In this document: positions 52,406-60,773 of the stretch, one piece after another
How the letters are laid out: every line of letters starts with the position of its first letter
Position numbering within the stretch: the stretch's first letter is position 1
Assembly: GCF_030622045.1 (NCBI RefSeq)
Contig: NZ_CP130886.1
Span: 2,493,557 to 2,557,556, forward strand
Origin: Planctellipticum variicoloris
GTDB taxonomy: Bacteria; Planctomycetota; Planctomycetia; Planctomycetales; Planctomycetaceae
Direction of reading: 5' to 3'
DNA: 64,000 nt
Position numbers and translations under genes: made by a program
The notes under the pieces: model-generated
What the model was told of the DNA's origin: nothing
What the model saw: only the letters and a program-made list of their open reading frames with translations
Databases searched by the model: none

Positions 52406-55400
52406 ATGCGGTATGACGAATCACCAGTCCGATTGCTCTCTCCCGAAGAGGTCGTCAGAGTCATAGCACAGGCCCGGGACGAGGACTGGAAACAGTTAGC
52501 TTTCGCTTGCCCGTTCGCTCTCCGATCTGCGAATTCCCCAGAATCGCCGCAAGAAGAGCTTGCAGGGTTTCGATCGATGCTGACGACTTTGTTCAACTGG
52601 GTTCCCACCCGCTTCTTTGGAGTTTGCAAACCAATCTTGGATGAGGAGGCCGGCGCGCTCGCATCGCTGACGAACCTCACCTCGCTCATTCTCAGCAACA
52701 ACAACGTAGGAACAGAGGGAGCCCGCGCGCTGGCGTCGCTGACGAACCTCACCTCGCTCGACCTCCGAAGAAACTGCATCGGAGTCGAGGGGGCTCGCGC
52801 GCTGGCGTCGTTGACGAACCTCACTTCGCTCAACCTCAACAACAACGAAATAGGAGACGAGGGGGCTCGCGCGCTGGCGTCGTTGACGAACCTCACTTCG
52901 CTCAAACTCAATTTCAACAGCGTGGGACCCGAGGGAGCCCGCGCACTGGCGTCGCTGGCGAACCTCACCTCGCTCGAACTCAGTTTCAACAGCGTGGGAT
53001 CCGAGGGGGCCCGCTTGCTGGCATCATTGACAAACCTCACCTCGCTCAGTCTCGATGAAAACGGCGTGGGAGACGAGGGAGCCCGCGCACTGGCGTCGCT
53101 GACGAATCTCACCTCGCTCGACCTCTGGAACAACGGCGTGGGATCCGAGGGAGCCCGCGCGCTGGCGTCACTGACAAAACTTACCTCGCTCAGTCTCAAC
53201 GACAACCACGTAGGAGACGAGGGGGCTCGCGCGCTGGCGTCGCTGACGAACCTCGAAGTACTCGACCTCTGGAGAAACGGCATAGGAGACGAAGGGGCCC
53301 GCGCGCTGGCGTCGCTGACGAACCTCACCTCGCTCGACCTCTGGGGCAACGGTGTGGGAGACGAGGGAGCCCGCGCGCTGGCATCACTGAAGAACCTCGA
53401 AGTACTCGACCTCTGGAACAACGGCGTGGGAGACGAGGGAGCCCGCGCGCTGGCATCACTGACGAACCTCGCCTCGCTCTATCTCAGCGACAACGGCTTG
53501 GGAGCCGAGGGGGCTCGCGCGCTGGCGTCGCTGACGAACCTCAACTTGCTCCATCTCAACAACAACAGCGTGGGAGACGAGGGGGCAAGCGCGCTGGCGT
53601 CGCTGACGAATCTGACTTCGCTCAATCTCGGCATCAACGGAATAGGAGATAATGGGGCCTGCTCGCTGGCGTTGCTGACGAACCTCACCTCGCTCGAACT
53701 CTGGGGCAACAGCGTGGGATCCGTGGGAGCCCGCGCGCTGGCATCACTGACGAACCTCACCTCGCTCGGTCTCAACGGAAACAAGATAGGAGACGAGGGG
53801 GCTCGCTCGCTGTCGTCGCTGGCAGGCCTCACCTCACTTAGTCTCGCCGACAACGGCGTGAGAACTGAGGGGGCCCGCGCGCTGTCGTCGCTGACGAACC
53901 TCACTTCGCTCAATCTTAACAACAACAGCGTGGGAGACGAGGGAGCCCGCGCGCTGGCATCGCTGTCGAACCTCACCTCGCTCTCTCTCAGCGACAACAG
54001 CTTGGGAGCCGAGGGGGCCCGCACGCTGTTGTCCGCATGGGCGGACTCAACCTCTGCCGTTCGGCAGCGTATCCTCGACATCAGACGAAATGGCGACCTA
54101 TCGGCGATCCTCCCCCCCGAAGTCCTGGATCAGCTCGACGCTCAGGCAATCTTGGCCGCGTTTCGGCGCTTTCGAAGCGAACTTCGAACGAGAGACGGGC
54201 TGCAACCGCTCAATGAGGCCAAACTCCTCGTACTTGGAAATGAAGCCGTCGGTAAAACGTCGCTCATTCGTTTTCTCGTGGACAATGAGCCGAGAAACCA
54301 AGACGAACCGAAAACGCCCCGCGCCCAGATACGCGAGAAGATTGAAACCAAAGACTGGTCTGTCGATGGCTGCCCGGTGACGCTGCACGTTTGGGACTTT
54401 GGCGGTCAGGAAATCATGCATGGCACGCATCGGTTTTTCCTGACCGAACGGAGCCTCTACCTGGTGGTTCTAGAGGCTCGCCGTGAAGACGACCGCTCGG
54501 TTTACGGTTGGCTGAAAACGATTCGCAATCGCGGGGGTGATTCGCCGATCATCGTTGTCGTCAACAAATGCGATCCCCAGAAAAGGCACGTTCTGCAGCT
54601 CAATGAGCGAGAGCTGGCCGAACAGTACGGCGTCGCAGCATTTCTGCAGACATCCTGCAATGACGACGACGAGTCGCGACAATCGATCGCTACTCTGCGG
54701 GCTAGGATTGCAGCGATCCTGAAAGGCGACGATCGGCTCAAACACGTGCGCGATCCCATGCCGCGTTCCTATCTCCGGATCAAGTACTCGCTCGCGGAAG
54801 TGGCGCGTAACCGCCAAGTGCTGAGAACTGATGAGTTCATCCGCTTGTGCGAGCAGGCGCCCGTAGAAGACACCGCCTCCAGCGATCGGATTCTCGAAGA
54901 AGCTGAGCAACGTGGATTGTTGAAGCTTCTGCACGATCTGGGAACTGTCGTTGCTCATGGAGTGAGTCGCGATGCCCCTGCGGCGCTTCGAGAGATCACG
55001 TTGCTCGATCCAAATTGGCTGACTGTGGCTATCTATACGCTGCTGACGAACCCCGTGGTCCGCGATCAGCTTGGAGAGGTTAGACGCTCTCAGTTGTCGG
55101 AGTGGTTGGACCCGCAGCTCTATCCCGAAGAGAGGCATGAATTCATCCTCGACATGATGCAGCATCCAGACGTTGGGCTGATGTTCGAACTACCAGGTCA
55201 CTCTCGCGAGAAGTATCTGATTCCCGAGGCTCTGCCGAAGAACGAACCGGACTATGGTATTTGGCCGCAGGATTCTTTGCACTTTCGGTTCCAGTACGAG
55301 TTCCTGCCGCCGGGACTAATTCCGAGATTCATCGTTCAGTCGCACCGCAACCTGAGTGATCAACCGACGCGATGGTACACAGGAGTAGTCCTGCAGGCTG

Positions 55401-56263
55401 CCGGCTGCCCGATCTTGGTTCGTGGCTATCGCGATAAACAGCGAATCGACATTTCCGTCGCCGGACCCAATGGTCAACGTAGGGCCGCGTTGAATGTGAT
55501 TTTGAACGACTTGGAGTATGTGCATCGATTGAATTCCGAGATTCAACCCGTTGCGAGAGTTCCGCTTCCGGATAGGCCCGAGTTGTCGGTGAGCTACGAT
55601 TACCTACTGAGACTTGAGCGCAGTAAGGGAGCCGAGTTTACGTTTCTTCCGGAAGACGGCGATCGAGAATACAAAGTTCGAGAGCTGCTCGACGGTGTGC
55701 GATGGGAGAGGCGAGTAATGGGCGACGAAGAAAGAGAAAGCCGTCTCATCGGCCATCACAACATTCGCGTTAGCGCTGGCGACAACGCGCATGTAACGGT
55801 TGTCTCCGGTGGTGAGGGGCCGACTACCATGAACGGAGCACCTGCAAGTCATCCCGCAGAGCCGTGGTGGAAAGGAGCGACAGTTTTTGCGAACTGGCCG
55901 ATGTTCTCCATTGCCTGTGGTTTGGGAGCTGTGGCGTTGGCGATCGTGATCTGGCTGTTACCCAACAATGAGTCTCGCGCGATCGTCGGCGGGCTCGCCG
56001 GGGTGTTTTTGCTGGTCACCGGGATTGTCGCATCATGGAATCCGATCAACGTCTATCGCTGGTGGCTTTGCTACGTCATTCCCGGAGGATTCCTCGTCCA
56101 GGCGACAGGATTCACGATGACTGTATGGGGCGGTCGCGGTGAGTCTAGCGGAGGGTTCCGTTGGGATAACTCAACTAGCGGATGGTTTTTTGTCGCGTGG
56201 GCATTGGTGGTGTCGAGCCTGATTGCCGGAGATGTGTTTACTCGCCGCGAGAGCGGCAAGTAA
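52406..56263 (+). CDS. LRR - Roc GTPase - COR-like - transmembrane protein (ROCO-type), prophage cargo
   Basis: 1285 residues. Residues ~84-540 are 19 ribonuclease-inhibitor-type leucine-rich repeats of exactly 24 residues ('EGARALASLTNLTSLxLxxNxVGD'). A Roc G domain follows: P-loop 'GNEAVGKTS' (about 611-619), G3 'WDFGGQ' (~663-668), G4 'NKCD' (~719-722). Then comes a COR-like region with winged-helix-type parts (about 790-1080). A short beta stretch 'HNIRVSAGDNAHVTVVSGGEG' precedes about four membrane helices (1163-1280). Base composition is clearly less GC-rich than the neighbours. Likely a GTP-switch sensor, possibly triggering membrane damage during phage attack (inference). A GTG at 52352 is an alternative start. 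Confidence 0.88.
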   Translation: MRYDESPVRLLSPEEVVRVIAQARDEDWKQLAFACPFALRSANSPESPQEELAGFRSMLTTLFNWVPTRFFGVCKPILDEEAGALASLTNLTSLILSNNNVGTEGARALASLTNLTSLDLRRNCIGVEGARALASLTNLTSLNLNNNEIGDEGARALASLTNLTSLKLNFNSVGPEGARALASLANLTSLELSFNSVGSEGARLLASLTNLTSLSLDENGVGDEGARALASLTNLTSLDLWNNGVGSEGARALASLTKLTSLSLNDNHVGDEGARALASLTNLEVLDLWRNGIGDEGARALASLTNLTSLDLWGNGVGDEGARALASLKNLEVLDLWNNGVGDEGARALASLTNLASLYLSDNGLGAEGARALASLTNLNLLHLNNNSVGDEGASALASLTNLTSLNLGINGIGDNGACSLALLTNLTSLELWGNSVGSVGARALASLTNLTSLGLNGNKIGDEGARSLSSLAGLTSLSLADNGVRTEGARALSSLTNLTSLNLNNNSVGDEGARALASLSNLTSLSLSDNSLGAEGARTLLSAWADSTSAVRQRILDIRRNGDLSAILPPEVLDQLDAQAILAAFRRFRSELRTRDGLQPLNEAKLLVLGNEAVGKTSLIRFLVDNEPRNQDEPKTPRAQIREKIETKDWSVDGCPVTLHVWDFGGQEIMHGTHRFFLTERSLYLVVLEARREDDRSVYGWLKTIRNRGGDSPIIVVVNKCDPQKRHVLQLNERELAEQYGVAAFLQTSCNDDDESRQSIATLRARIAAILKGDDRLKHVRDPMPRSYLRIKYSLAEVARNRQVLRTDEFIRLCEQAPVEDTASSDRILEEAEQRGLLKLLHDLGTVVAHGVSRDAPAALREITLLDPNWLTVAIYTLLTNPVVRDQLGEVRRSQLSEWLDPQLYPEERHEFILDMMQHPDVGLMFELPGHSREKYLIPEALPKNEPDYGIWPQDSLHFRFQYEFLPPGLIPRFIVQSHRNLSDQPTRWYTGVVLQAAGCPILVRGYRDKQRIDISVAGPNGQRRAALNVILNDLEYVHRLNSEIQPVARVPLPDRPELSVSYDYLLRLERSKGAEFTFLPEDGDREYKVRELLDGVRWERRVMGDEERESRLIGHHNIRVSAGDNAHVTVVSGGEGPTTMNGAPASHPAEPWWKGATVFANWPMFSIACGLGAVALAIVIWLLPNNESRAIVGGLAGVFLLVTGIVASWNPINVYRWWLCYVIPGGFLVQATGFTMTVWGGRGESSGGFRWDNSTSGWFFVAWALVVSSLIAGDVFTRRESGK
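52655..54022 (+). repeat. 19 tandem 72-bp repeats encoding leucine-rich repeats
   Basis: 1368 bp, exactly 19 units of 72 bp. The conserved part (GCGCTGGCGTCGCTGACGAA..) is nearly invariant at DNA level, while the codons for LxLxxN-x-(V/I)-G vary strongly, concentrated at the solvent-exposed positions of the LRR beta strands. Confidence 0.9.
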
Positions 56264-56337
56264 CGAAACTTGCAGCAGCCCCTAAAGTCGAAAATGCCCG
56301 CGGGACCGTTCGCCGCCGGGGCCGTTCGTTTCGGCCG

Positions 56338-56535
56338 TTACTTTGCGAATTCGCCGTTACGCCGCAGTTCCTCAATTAACGGCCGCAACCGTTCCCAGAA
56401 GACACTCGTGATCGGCAGCCCGCGCCGGGCGGCATGCGCTCGCAACCGCAGCCAGTCTTCTCGCTCGACGTAGATCCCGATCTGCTTCTTCGGTCCAACC
56501 GGACCGTCCCCCGTCTTTTTTCTGCCGGCATCCAT
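56338..56535 (-). CDS. Small ribbon-helix-helix-like protein
   Basis: 65 residues: a basic N-terminus, then 'KKQIGIYVEREDWLRLRAHAARRGLPITSVFWERLRPLIEELRR', a strand followed by two helices in the arrangement of CopG/Arc-type DNA-binding proteins. It is one of few minus-strand genes in the element and is convergent with the LRR-Roc gene. It may regulate that gene or be an orphan antitoxin; no partner toxin was seen. Confidence 0.6.
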   Translation of the reverse strand: MDAGRKKTGDGPVGPKKQIGIYVEREDWLRLRAHAARRGLPITSVFWERLRPLIEELRRNGEFAK

Positions 56536-56820
56536 GCTCGTCCCTTTTGCTCTTGCAGACCTCGGTTACCAGTGTCGCAATCGGCCGTGGTGTTGAAGAC
56601 GGCCCCGAGGTCAGGATGGCCCGCTGGATCAGGGATGATCATGTCGGGGCTCTTCCGCTGGTTCCCGTGAGGTGCGAGGCAAAAGGGGTTTCCTGCCAGA
56701 GACCCCGCCATTCTACGTGGCGACCCGCACCCGCGGGAATCTTTTTCCTCTCAGGAATCATCGGCTGACTTTGCGGTGCGTCTCGCAACTGACTGCGAGT
56801 TCTCACGCAAAGGATGGCCT

Positions 56821-58029
56821 ATGAACTGGCTCCCGCTCTTCTCCCTGCTCGCCGGACTGGCGGGCAACAAGTATGTGAAATCGGCCCTGATCAGCCTGGC
56901 CGGCGTGATCGGGGCGGCCCTGACGCAGACGGCCACCGGCGCAGACCTCGGGAACACCGGGTCGGCGATCGCCGCCGGTGTCTCCGCCTGGCTGGCCAAC
57001 CTGATCCAAAGCCTGTCCCCCGTCCTGCTGGAATGGCTGAAGGCGAAGCTGGCCGGCCAAACGACCACGCCTGCCGCGCTGGACCTGCAGAAGCTCGATC
57101 TGCTGGGACCGCTGACGGACGAGCAGCTCGCCGATCTGCGGGCCGGCGGGTACGACATCGACTACGTCGCACCTCCACCGCCTCCGGCGATGGACATGGC
57201 CAAGCTCTCCGGCGGCGACGACGTCCCGTTCTCGTTCCTGTGGCTGGTCCCGCTGCTCTGGATCGGCTGCCAGGTGGCCCAGGCCGCCCCGCCGACGGCG
57301 ATCATCAACGGCCCGACGACCGGCGTCCGGGGCGAGATCCTCGTCCTGGACGCGACGGGCTGCGCAGGGGAACCGACGCACTTCACCTGGAAGATCAACC
57401 CGGAGCTGAAGGGGCGGAAGCAGCTCGACGTGAAGGACGGCGGCCGCCGCGTGCAGGTGGCCAGCTATGGCGGCTCCTACGTGGTGACGCTGCTGGTCAG
57501 CAACGCAGACGGCAACGACGTCCTGACCTGGCCGCTGACGATCCCCGGCGATATGCCGTGCCCGTCCCCGGAACCGCAGCCGGTGACCCCGACGCCGGTC
57601 GAACCGATTCCTGTCGAACCCGCGCCACCGCGGCCGCCGGCTCCCGAACCAGTCATCCCCATGCCCACGCCGGCCCCGCAACCGGTCACGCCCACGCCTC
57701 CGGCTCCGACGCCGGGGCGGTTCGGCATTGCCGCGCGCGTCCGGGCCGCCGTCCTGGGCGTCAGCTCGCCGACGCGGGCCGCTGAAGTGGCAAAGCTGCG
57801 ATCGACGCTGACCAGCCTGCAGCAGCAGGGAGCGGCCGGCACGATCACAACGCAGGATTTCCTCGACGCGATCGTCAACGAGCTGAAGTCACTCCCCGAC
57901 TCCTGGCAGGTGGTCAAGACGCTGGCCGCCCTGGGCATTCGCGTCCTCATCACCGCGAAACAGCTCGCGACGGTAGAAGATTTCGTTGACCTGGCGGGGG
58001 AGATCCTCGACGCCCTGAACGGGCTGTAG
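56821..58029 (+). CDS. Phage protein with membrane helices, Ig-like region and Pro-rich linker
   Basis: 402 residues. The N-terminus (about 1-75) has hydrophobic segments ('SALISLAGVIGAALTQTATGA', 'AAGVSAWLANLIQSL'). A membrane segment 'FLWLVPLLWIGCQVAQA' lies at ~139-157. A PKD/Ig-like beta domain ('PPTAIINGPTTGVRGEILVLDATGC..FTWKINPEL..GGRRVQVASYGGSYVVTLLVSNADGNDVLTWPL') is followed by about 50 residues of Pro/Thr/Glu repeats and a helical C-terminus. It is probably a membrane-anchored or virion-associated surface protein; exact role unknown. AAAGGATGG lies before ATG 56821. Confidence 0.6.
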   Translation: MNWLPLFSLLAGLAGNKYVKSALISLAGVIGAALTQTATGADLGNTGSAIAAGVSAWLANLIQSLSPVLLEWLKAKLAGQTTTPAALDLQKLDLLGPLTDEQLADLRAGGYDIDYVAPPPPPAMDMAKLSGGDDVPFSFLWLVPLLWIGCQVAQAAPPTAIINGPTTGVRGEILVLDATGCAGEPTHFTWKINPELKGRKQLDVKDGGRRVQVASYGGSYVVTLLVSNADGNDVLTWPLTIPGDMPCPSPEPQPVTPTPVEPIPVEPAPPRPPAPEPVIPMPTPAPQPVTPTPPAPTPGRFGIAARVRAAVLGVSSPTRAAEVAKLRSTLTSLQQQGAAGTITTQDFLDAIVNELKSLPDSWQVVKTLAALGIRVLITAKQLATVEDFVDLAGEILDALNGL

Positions 58030-58042
58030 GCCGCGGACGGCC

Positions 58043-58074
58043 CGTTGAGAGTTGAGAGCCAGAGGAAGGAACCC
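58043..58074 (+). repeat. Word-repeat leader upstream of the peptidase-like gene
   Basis: GTTGAGAGTTGAGAGCCAGAGGAAGGAACCC precedes ATG 58075 and supplies its AGGAAGGA ribosome-binding site. Matches the leader at 50661-50689. Confidence 0.6.
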
Positions 58075-59211
58075 ATGAAACTCGGTCGCGTGATCTCTGC
58101 CGCACTGCTGGCGCTCGTGGCGTTGATTGCCACGGCGCGGATGTCCTGCACCGTCAACATTGGGCTGCCGCAACAATCGGCGCCCGCTGTGCCGCAAGCG
58201 CCACCCGCGAAGAGCGAAAAGGCCCCGCCGCTGCTGGGGTTGCCGGCCGACTTCAAGGCGAAGGCCGACGAGGCGTACAAGGCGTTCCCGGCCCCGTTCC
58301 GGATCCATGGCGCGGCCGGCGACGCTGCCAACCGGAAGAAGCAGGCCCTGCTGTTCAAGGCGGAGCTGGCGATCGAGGCCCCCGGCAAGCCGAAGGGGGA
58401 ATTCTTTCCCTGCCGGTTCCAGCAGTCGAGCGACTGCGTCAGCATGGGAGGCGCACGGGCCATCTTCACCACGGCCGCGGTCCAGGTGGTCAACGGCAAG
58501 GCGGCCGCGGCCGTCCCGCCGTTCGAGCCGCATCTGTACGGCCTGTCGCGGGTGACGATCGGCGGCGGCCGCCCGCGCTGCAACCAGGGGGGAGCCTATC
58601 CCGACGACCTGGCCGCCGGGTTTCGCCGGTTCGGCTTCGTCAGCTATGCCGAGGCGGGCGTCCCGTATTCCGGCCGGCTGGCGGATCAGTGGGGCTGCCA
58701 GGGGCCGCCCCGCGCGCTGCTGGAGGTCGGGAAGGCCCGCGCCGGCGGCGACGTCTATCCGGCCCGGACGACGGATGAAGCGATCGACGGCCTCTGCAAC
58801 GGCTACGCCCTGACGGGCGGGATTGAGTGGCGGCCGGGCCGAGTCCGCGAATTGAACGGGTACGCAATCACGCAATTCGACGGCCGCAACCTGGGGGGCC
58901 ACCAGGTGGCGCTGGTCGGGTACGACGGCCAGGCGGGCGAAGGCCAGTTCATCTTCGCGAATTCGCACGGGGCCGATGCCCACCCGACGAACCCCGGCGA
59001 CCCGCCGGGCTCGTTCCGGGTCACCCGCGCGACGTTGGACTGGATGATGGAGACCGGGACGTTCTGGGTCTTCTCATCCGTGCCGGGCTTTCCGGCGAAC
59101 GAGCTCGACTTGAGCGGGCTCGACGATCTGGTGATGCGATCGGCGGCAACTCCCGCCGTCGCGCAACGGGAGAAACGCAATGTCGTCTCGAAACGTCTGC
59201 TCGCTCCGTAA
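58075..59211 (+). CDS. Putative papain-like cysteine peptidase with membrane anchor
   Basis: 378 residues. N-terminal signal or anchor (about 1-24), then a Pro-rich stretch. The putative catalytic Cys is C121 in 'FQQSSDCVSMGGARAI' (with preceding Gln for the oxyanion hole), His276 in 'LGGHQVALVGYD' and Asn296 in 'FIFANSHGAD', the C-H-N order of papain-fold enzymes. A C-terminal 'ELDLSGLDDL' tag (343-352) is shared with the next gene. It may process virion or envelope proteins; activity is inferred from motif order only. Its 3' end overlaps the next gene by 32 bp. Confidence 0.6.
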   Translation: MKLGRVISAALLALVALIATARMSCTVNIGLPQQSAPAVPQAPPAKSEKAPPLLGLPADFKAKADEAYKAFPAPFRIHGAAGDAANRKKQALLFKAELAIEAPGKPKGEFFPCRFQQSSDCVSMGGARAIFTTAAVQVVNGKAAAAVPPFEPHLYGLSRVTIGGGRPRCNQGGAYPDDLAAGFRRFGFVSYAEAGVPYSGRLADQWGCQGPPRALLEVGKARAGGDVYPARTTDEAIDGLCNGYALTGGIEWRPGRVRELNGYAITQFDGRNLGGHQVALVGYDGQAGEGQFIFANSHGADAHPTNPGDPPGSFRVTRATLDWMMETGTFWVFSSVPGFPANELDLSGLDDLVMRSAATPAVAQREKRNVVSKRLLAP

Positions 59212-59614
59212 TCTGGCGGCGCTGTGCCTGCTGGCCGTCTGCCTGGCCTGTCCGGGCCACGTCCTGGCGCAGAACCTGAACCTGGCCGGCCTCAGTTCGC
59301 TGGAGGCCTCGCCGCCCGTCGTGGCGGCCGCTCCCGCTCCGCTCGATCTGAGCGGCCTCGACCAACTGTCCCGTCCGCTGTCCGTGGCCGGCGGGCTGCA
59401 GCTCTCCGGCCTGCAGGAGTTGGAGAGCGGAAAGCCGAAAGCGGAAAGCGGAGAGCCAAGTCCAAAGCCGACGCCGGCGGCCCAGCTCGTGCTGCCGGCG
59501 GCGGTCCGTCCGCCGGCGGCCGTTCCCGCGACCACGGCCCCGGCGGGCGTTTTCTGCGCTGGCGGCCAGTGTTACTTCCGGCCGCCGAAGCTGCGGGGGC
59601 GGAAGGGGCGGTGA
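59180..59614 (+). CDS. Secreted protein with LxLxGLxxL repeats
   Basis: 144 residues. A signal peptide ends near 'HVLA|Q31'. Three copies of a nine-residue motif, 'LNLAGLSSL' (33-41), 'LDLSGLDQL' (55-63) and 'LQLSGLQEL' (73-81), are spaced about 20 residues apart; the upstream peptidase-like protein ends with a fourth copy. Residues ~82-98 ('ESGKPKAESGEPSPKP') are encoded by a dispersed word repeat. A C-terminal 'FCAGGQCYF' may form a disulfide. The shared motif suggests a binding tag between the two proteins. Confidence 0.6.
   Translation: MSSRNVCSLRNLAALCLLAVCLACPGHVLAQNLNLAGLSSLEASPPVVAAAPAPLDLSGLDQLSRPLSVAGGLQLSGLQELESGKPKAESGEPSPKPTPAAQLVLPAAVRPPAAVPATTAPAGVFCAGGQCYFRPPKLRGRKGR
59418..59462 (+). 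repeat. Word repeat inside coding sequence
   Basis: GAGAGCGGAAAGCCGAAAGCGGAAAGCGGAGAGCC. The inverted relative GGCTTTCCGCC..CTTTCCGCTCTC is intergenic at 5420-5448. Confidence 0.55.
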
Positions 59615-59615
59615 G

Positions 59616-59753
59616 CTACGGCCGGCGCTGGTGGTACCAGAAGAGAAAGAACCAGACGAAGCCGGCGATGGCGGCGACTGCGACAACGGCCAGACTCGGG
59701 ACCATCGACGGAAGCTGGATGTATTTGCCGAAGATGTAGACGTCGGTCGGCAT
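59616..59753 (-). CDS. 45-residue single-pass membrane protein (tandem paralogue A)
   Basis: 'MPTDVYIFGKYIQLPSMVPS' then the hydrophobic 'LAVVAVAAIAGFVWFFLFWY' and basic end 'HQRRP'. The last 24 residues parallel those of the gene at 59766-59876 ('VIAIAAIVGFAWFFAFWFF..RRRP'). The plus-strand frame across the same DNA has no similarity to known proteins, while two independent minus-strand copies keep a membrane helix, which supports this strand. Size and topology fit a holin-like or small regulatory membrane peptide. Confidence 0.55.
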   Translation of the reverse strand: MPTDVYIFGKYIQLPSMVPSLAVVAVAAIAGFVWFFLFWYHQRRP

Positions 59754-59765
59754 GGTGGCAGAGAC

Positions 59766-59876
59766 CTACGGCCGTCGCCGGAAGAACCAGAACGCAAAGA
59801 ACCACGCGAAGCCGACGATGGCGGCGATCGCGATGACCGGCAGCAGCGGTCCCAGGGGGATTGGATCGAATTGCAT
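59766..59876 (-). CDS. 36-residue single-pass membrane protein (tandem paralogue B)
   Basis: 'MQFDPIPLGPLLPVIAIAAI' followed by 'VGFAWFFAFWFFRRRP'. It has GAGG 6 bp before the ATG. It is duplicated at 59616-59753, and both copies end with the same DNA context (CTACGGCCG on the plus strand). Lying antisense to the phage late direction, the pair could form its own small transcript. Too short for standard gene finders. Confidence 0.55.
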   Translation of the reverse strand: MQFDPIPLGPLLPVIAIAAIVGFAWFFAFWFFRRRP

Positions 59877-60008
59877 GGCGACCTCGCCGCCAAAGATACG
59901 GCAGGCCGCCGCCGTTGAACAGCCGATTCCGCGCCGTTGATCGCGACTGATTCCGCGCGGAATCACCGAGGGATGGAACCCGCACACCGTGGCACGAAAG
60001 GACTCGCC

Positions 60009-60626
60009 ATGATCCCACGTCCCGAGACGCTGGGCGTTGAATTGAAGCTTACCACGCTGGCCGACGTCGACGCGGCCCTGCATGAGCTGGGCTGGTGTCG
60101 GCAGCAGACGGCGCACGCGGAGGCGATGGTTCAAGCGATCATCGAACGGTTGAAGGCCGACAACCAGGCGGCGCTTGTCGTCAAGATCAAGGAGAGCGAC
60201 GTCAGCATCGCCGATCGGACGGCCGCCCTGGAGGCGGCGCTCGTGACCTGGTGCGGAAAGAAGCTGGCCGGCCACCTGGCCGAGACCGGTAAGCAGTCGC
60301 TGACGCTGGCCCACGGGGTCATCGGTACGCGCTCGCTCCCGGACGCCGTGGTCTGTGACGACAAGGCCGTCCTGGCCGCCGTGAAGAAGCGGGGCGGGCT
60401 GGTCGGGCTGATCGACAAGCTGCTGGAGACGGCCCTGGGAGCGATCACGCTGGCCAACGTGATCAAGCTGAAGCCCGAGGTCAGCAAGACAGCGGCGAAG
60501 GCCGCCTGGGGCAAGTCGGCCCGCCACCAGCAGACGCTGAAGAGCCTGGGCGTGGTCGTCGAGACCAACCGATCGAGCTGGGTGATCGAACCGGCAGCGA
60601 TCGAGGTAGCCGCCCCGGCCGGCTGA
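60009..60626 (+). CDS. Mu Gam-like host-nuclease inhibitor
   Basis: 205 residues. The N-terminal helical half ('TLADVDAALHELGWCRQQTAHAEAMVQAIIERLKADNQ', then 'RTAALEAALVTWCGKKLAGHLA') and the beta-rich part 'GKQSLTLAHGVIGTRSLPDAVV' with C-terminal 'LKSLGVVVETNRSSWVIEP' follow the Mu Gam plan. Gam binds double-stranded DNA ends and blocks host exonucleases; it is related to eukaryotic and bacterial Ku. AAAGGA lies 7 bp before ATG 60009; the frame is open upstream. No Mu-type transposase is visible in this window. Confidence 0.78.
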   Translation: MIPRPETLGVELKLTTLADVDAALHELGWCRQQTAHAEAMVQAIIERLKADNQAALVVKIKESDVSIADRTAALEAALVTWCGKKLAGHLAETGKQSLTLAHGVIGTRSLPDAVVCDDKAVLAAVKKRGGLVGLIDKLLETALGAITLANVIKLKPEVSKTAAKAAWGKSARHQQTLKSLGVVVETNRSSWVIEPAAIEVAAPAG

Positions 60627-60644
60627 GCGCCATCAGGTCGGACC

Positions 60645-60722
60645 GGGCGAGACGTCGTCAGCTCCCGACGCGTCCCGCCCGGCCGGCCACGAGGCGACAG
60701 GTCGTCACCTCCCGACCTGTCG
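60645..60722. promoter_or_regulatory. Two tandem hairpins with near-identical loops
   Basis: Hairpin 1 (60645-60680) has a stem of ~13 pairs with loop TCAGCTCC. Hairpin 2 (60695-60722) is CGACAGGTCG-TCACCTCC-CGACCTGTCG, a perfect 10-bp stem. On the minus strand the loops read GGAGCTGA and GGAGGTGA, i.e. GGA in a hairpin loop, the CsrA-type recognition feature. No T-run follows either. Confidence 0.55.
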
Positions 60723-60773
60723 CGGGTCCTTCCGTAAGTCCTTAAAGGCGACCCCTACGGGAACAGTCGCGCT

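Noticed and set aside
52655-54022. CRISPR-like or satellite array
   Set aside because: The 72-bp periodic units encode LRRs in one continuous frame, with no non-coding spacers of constant size.
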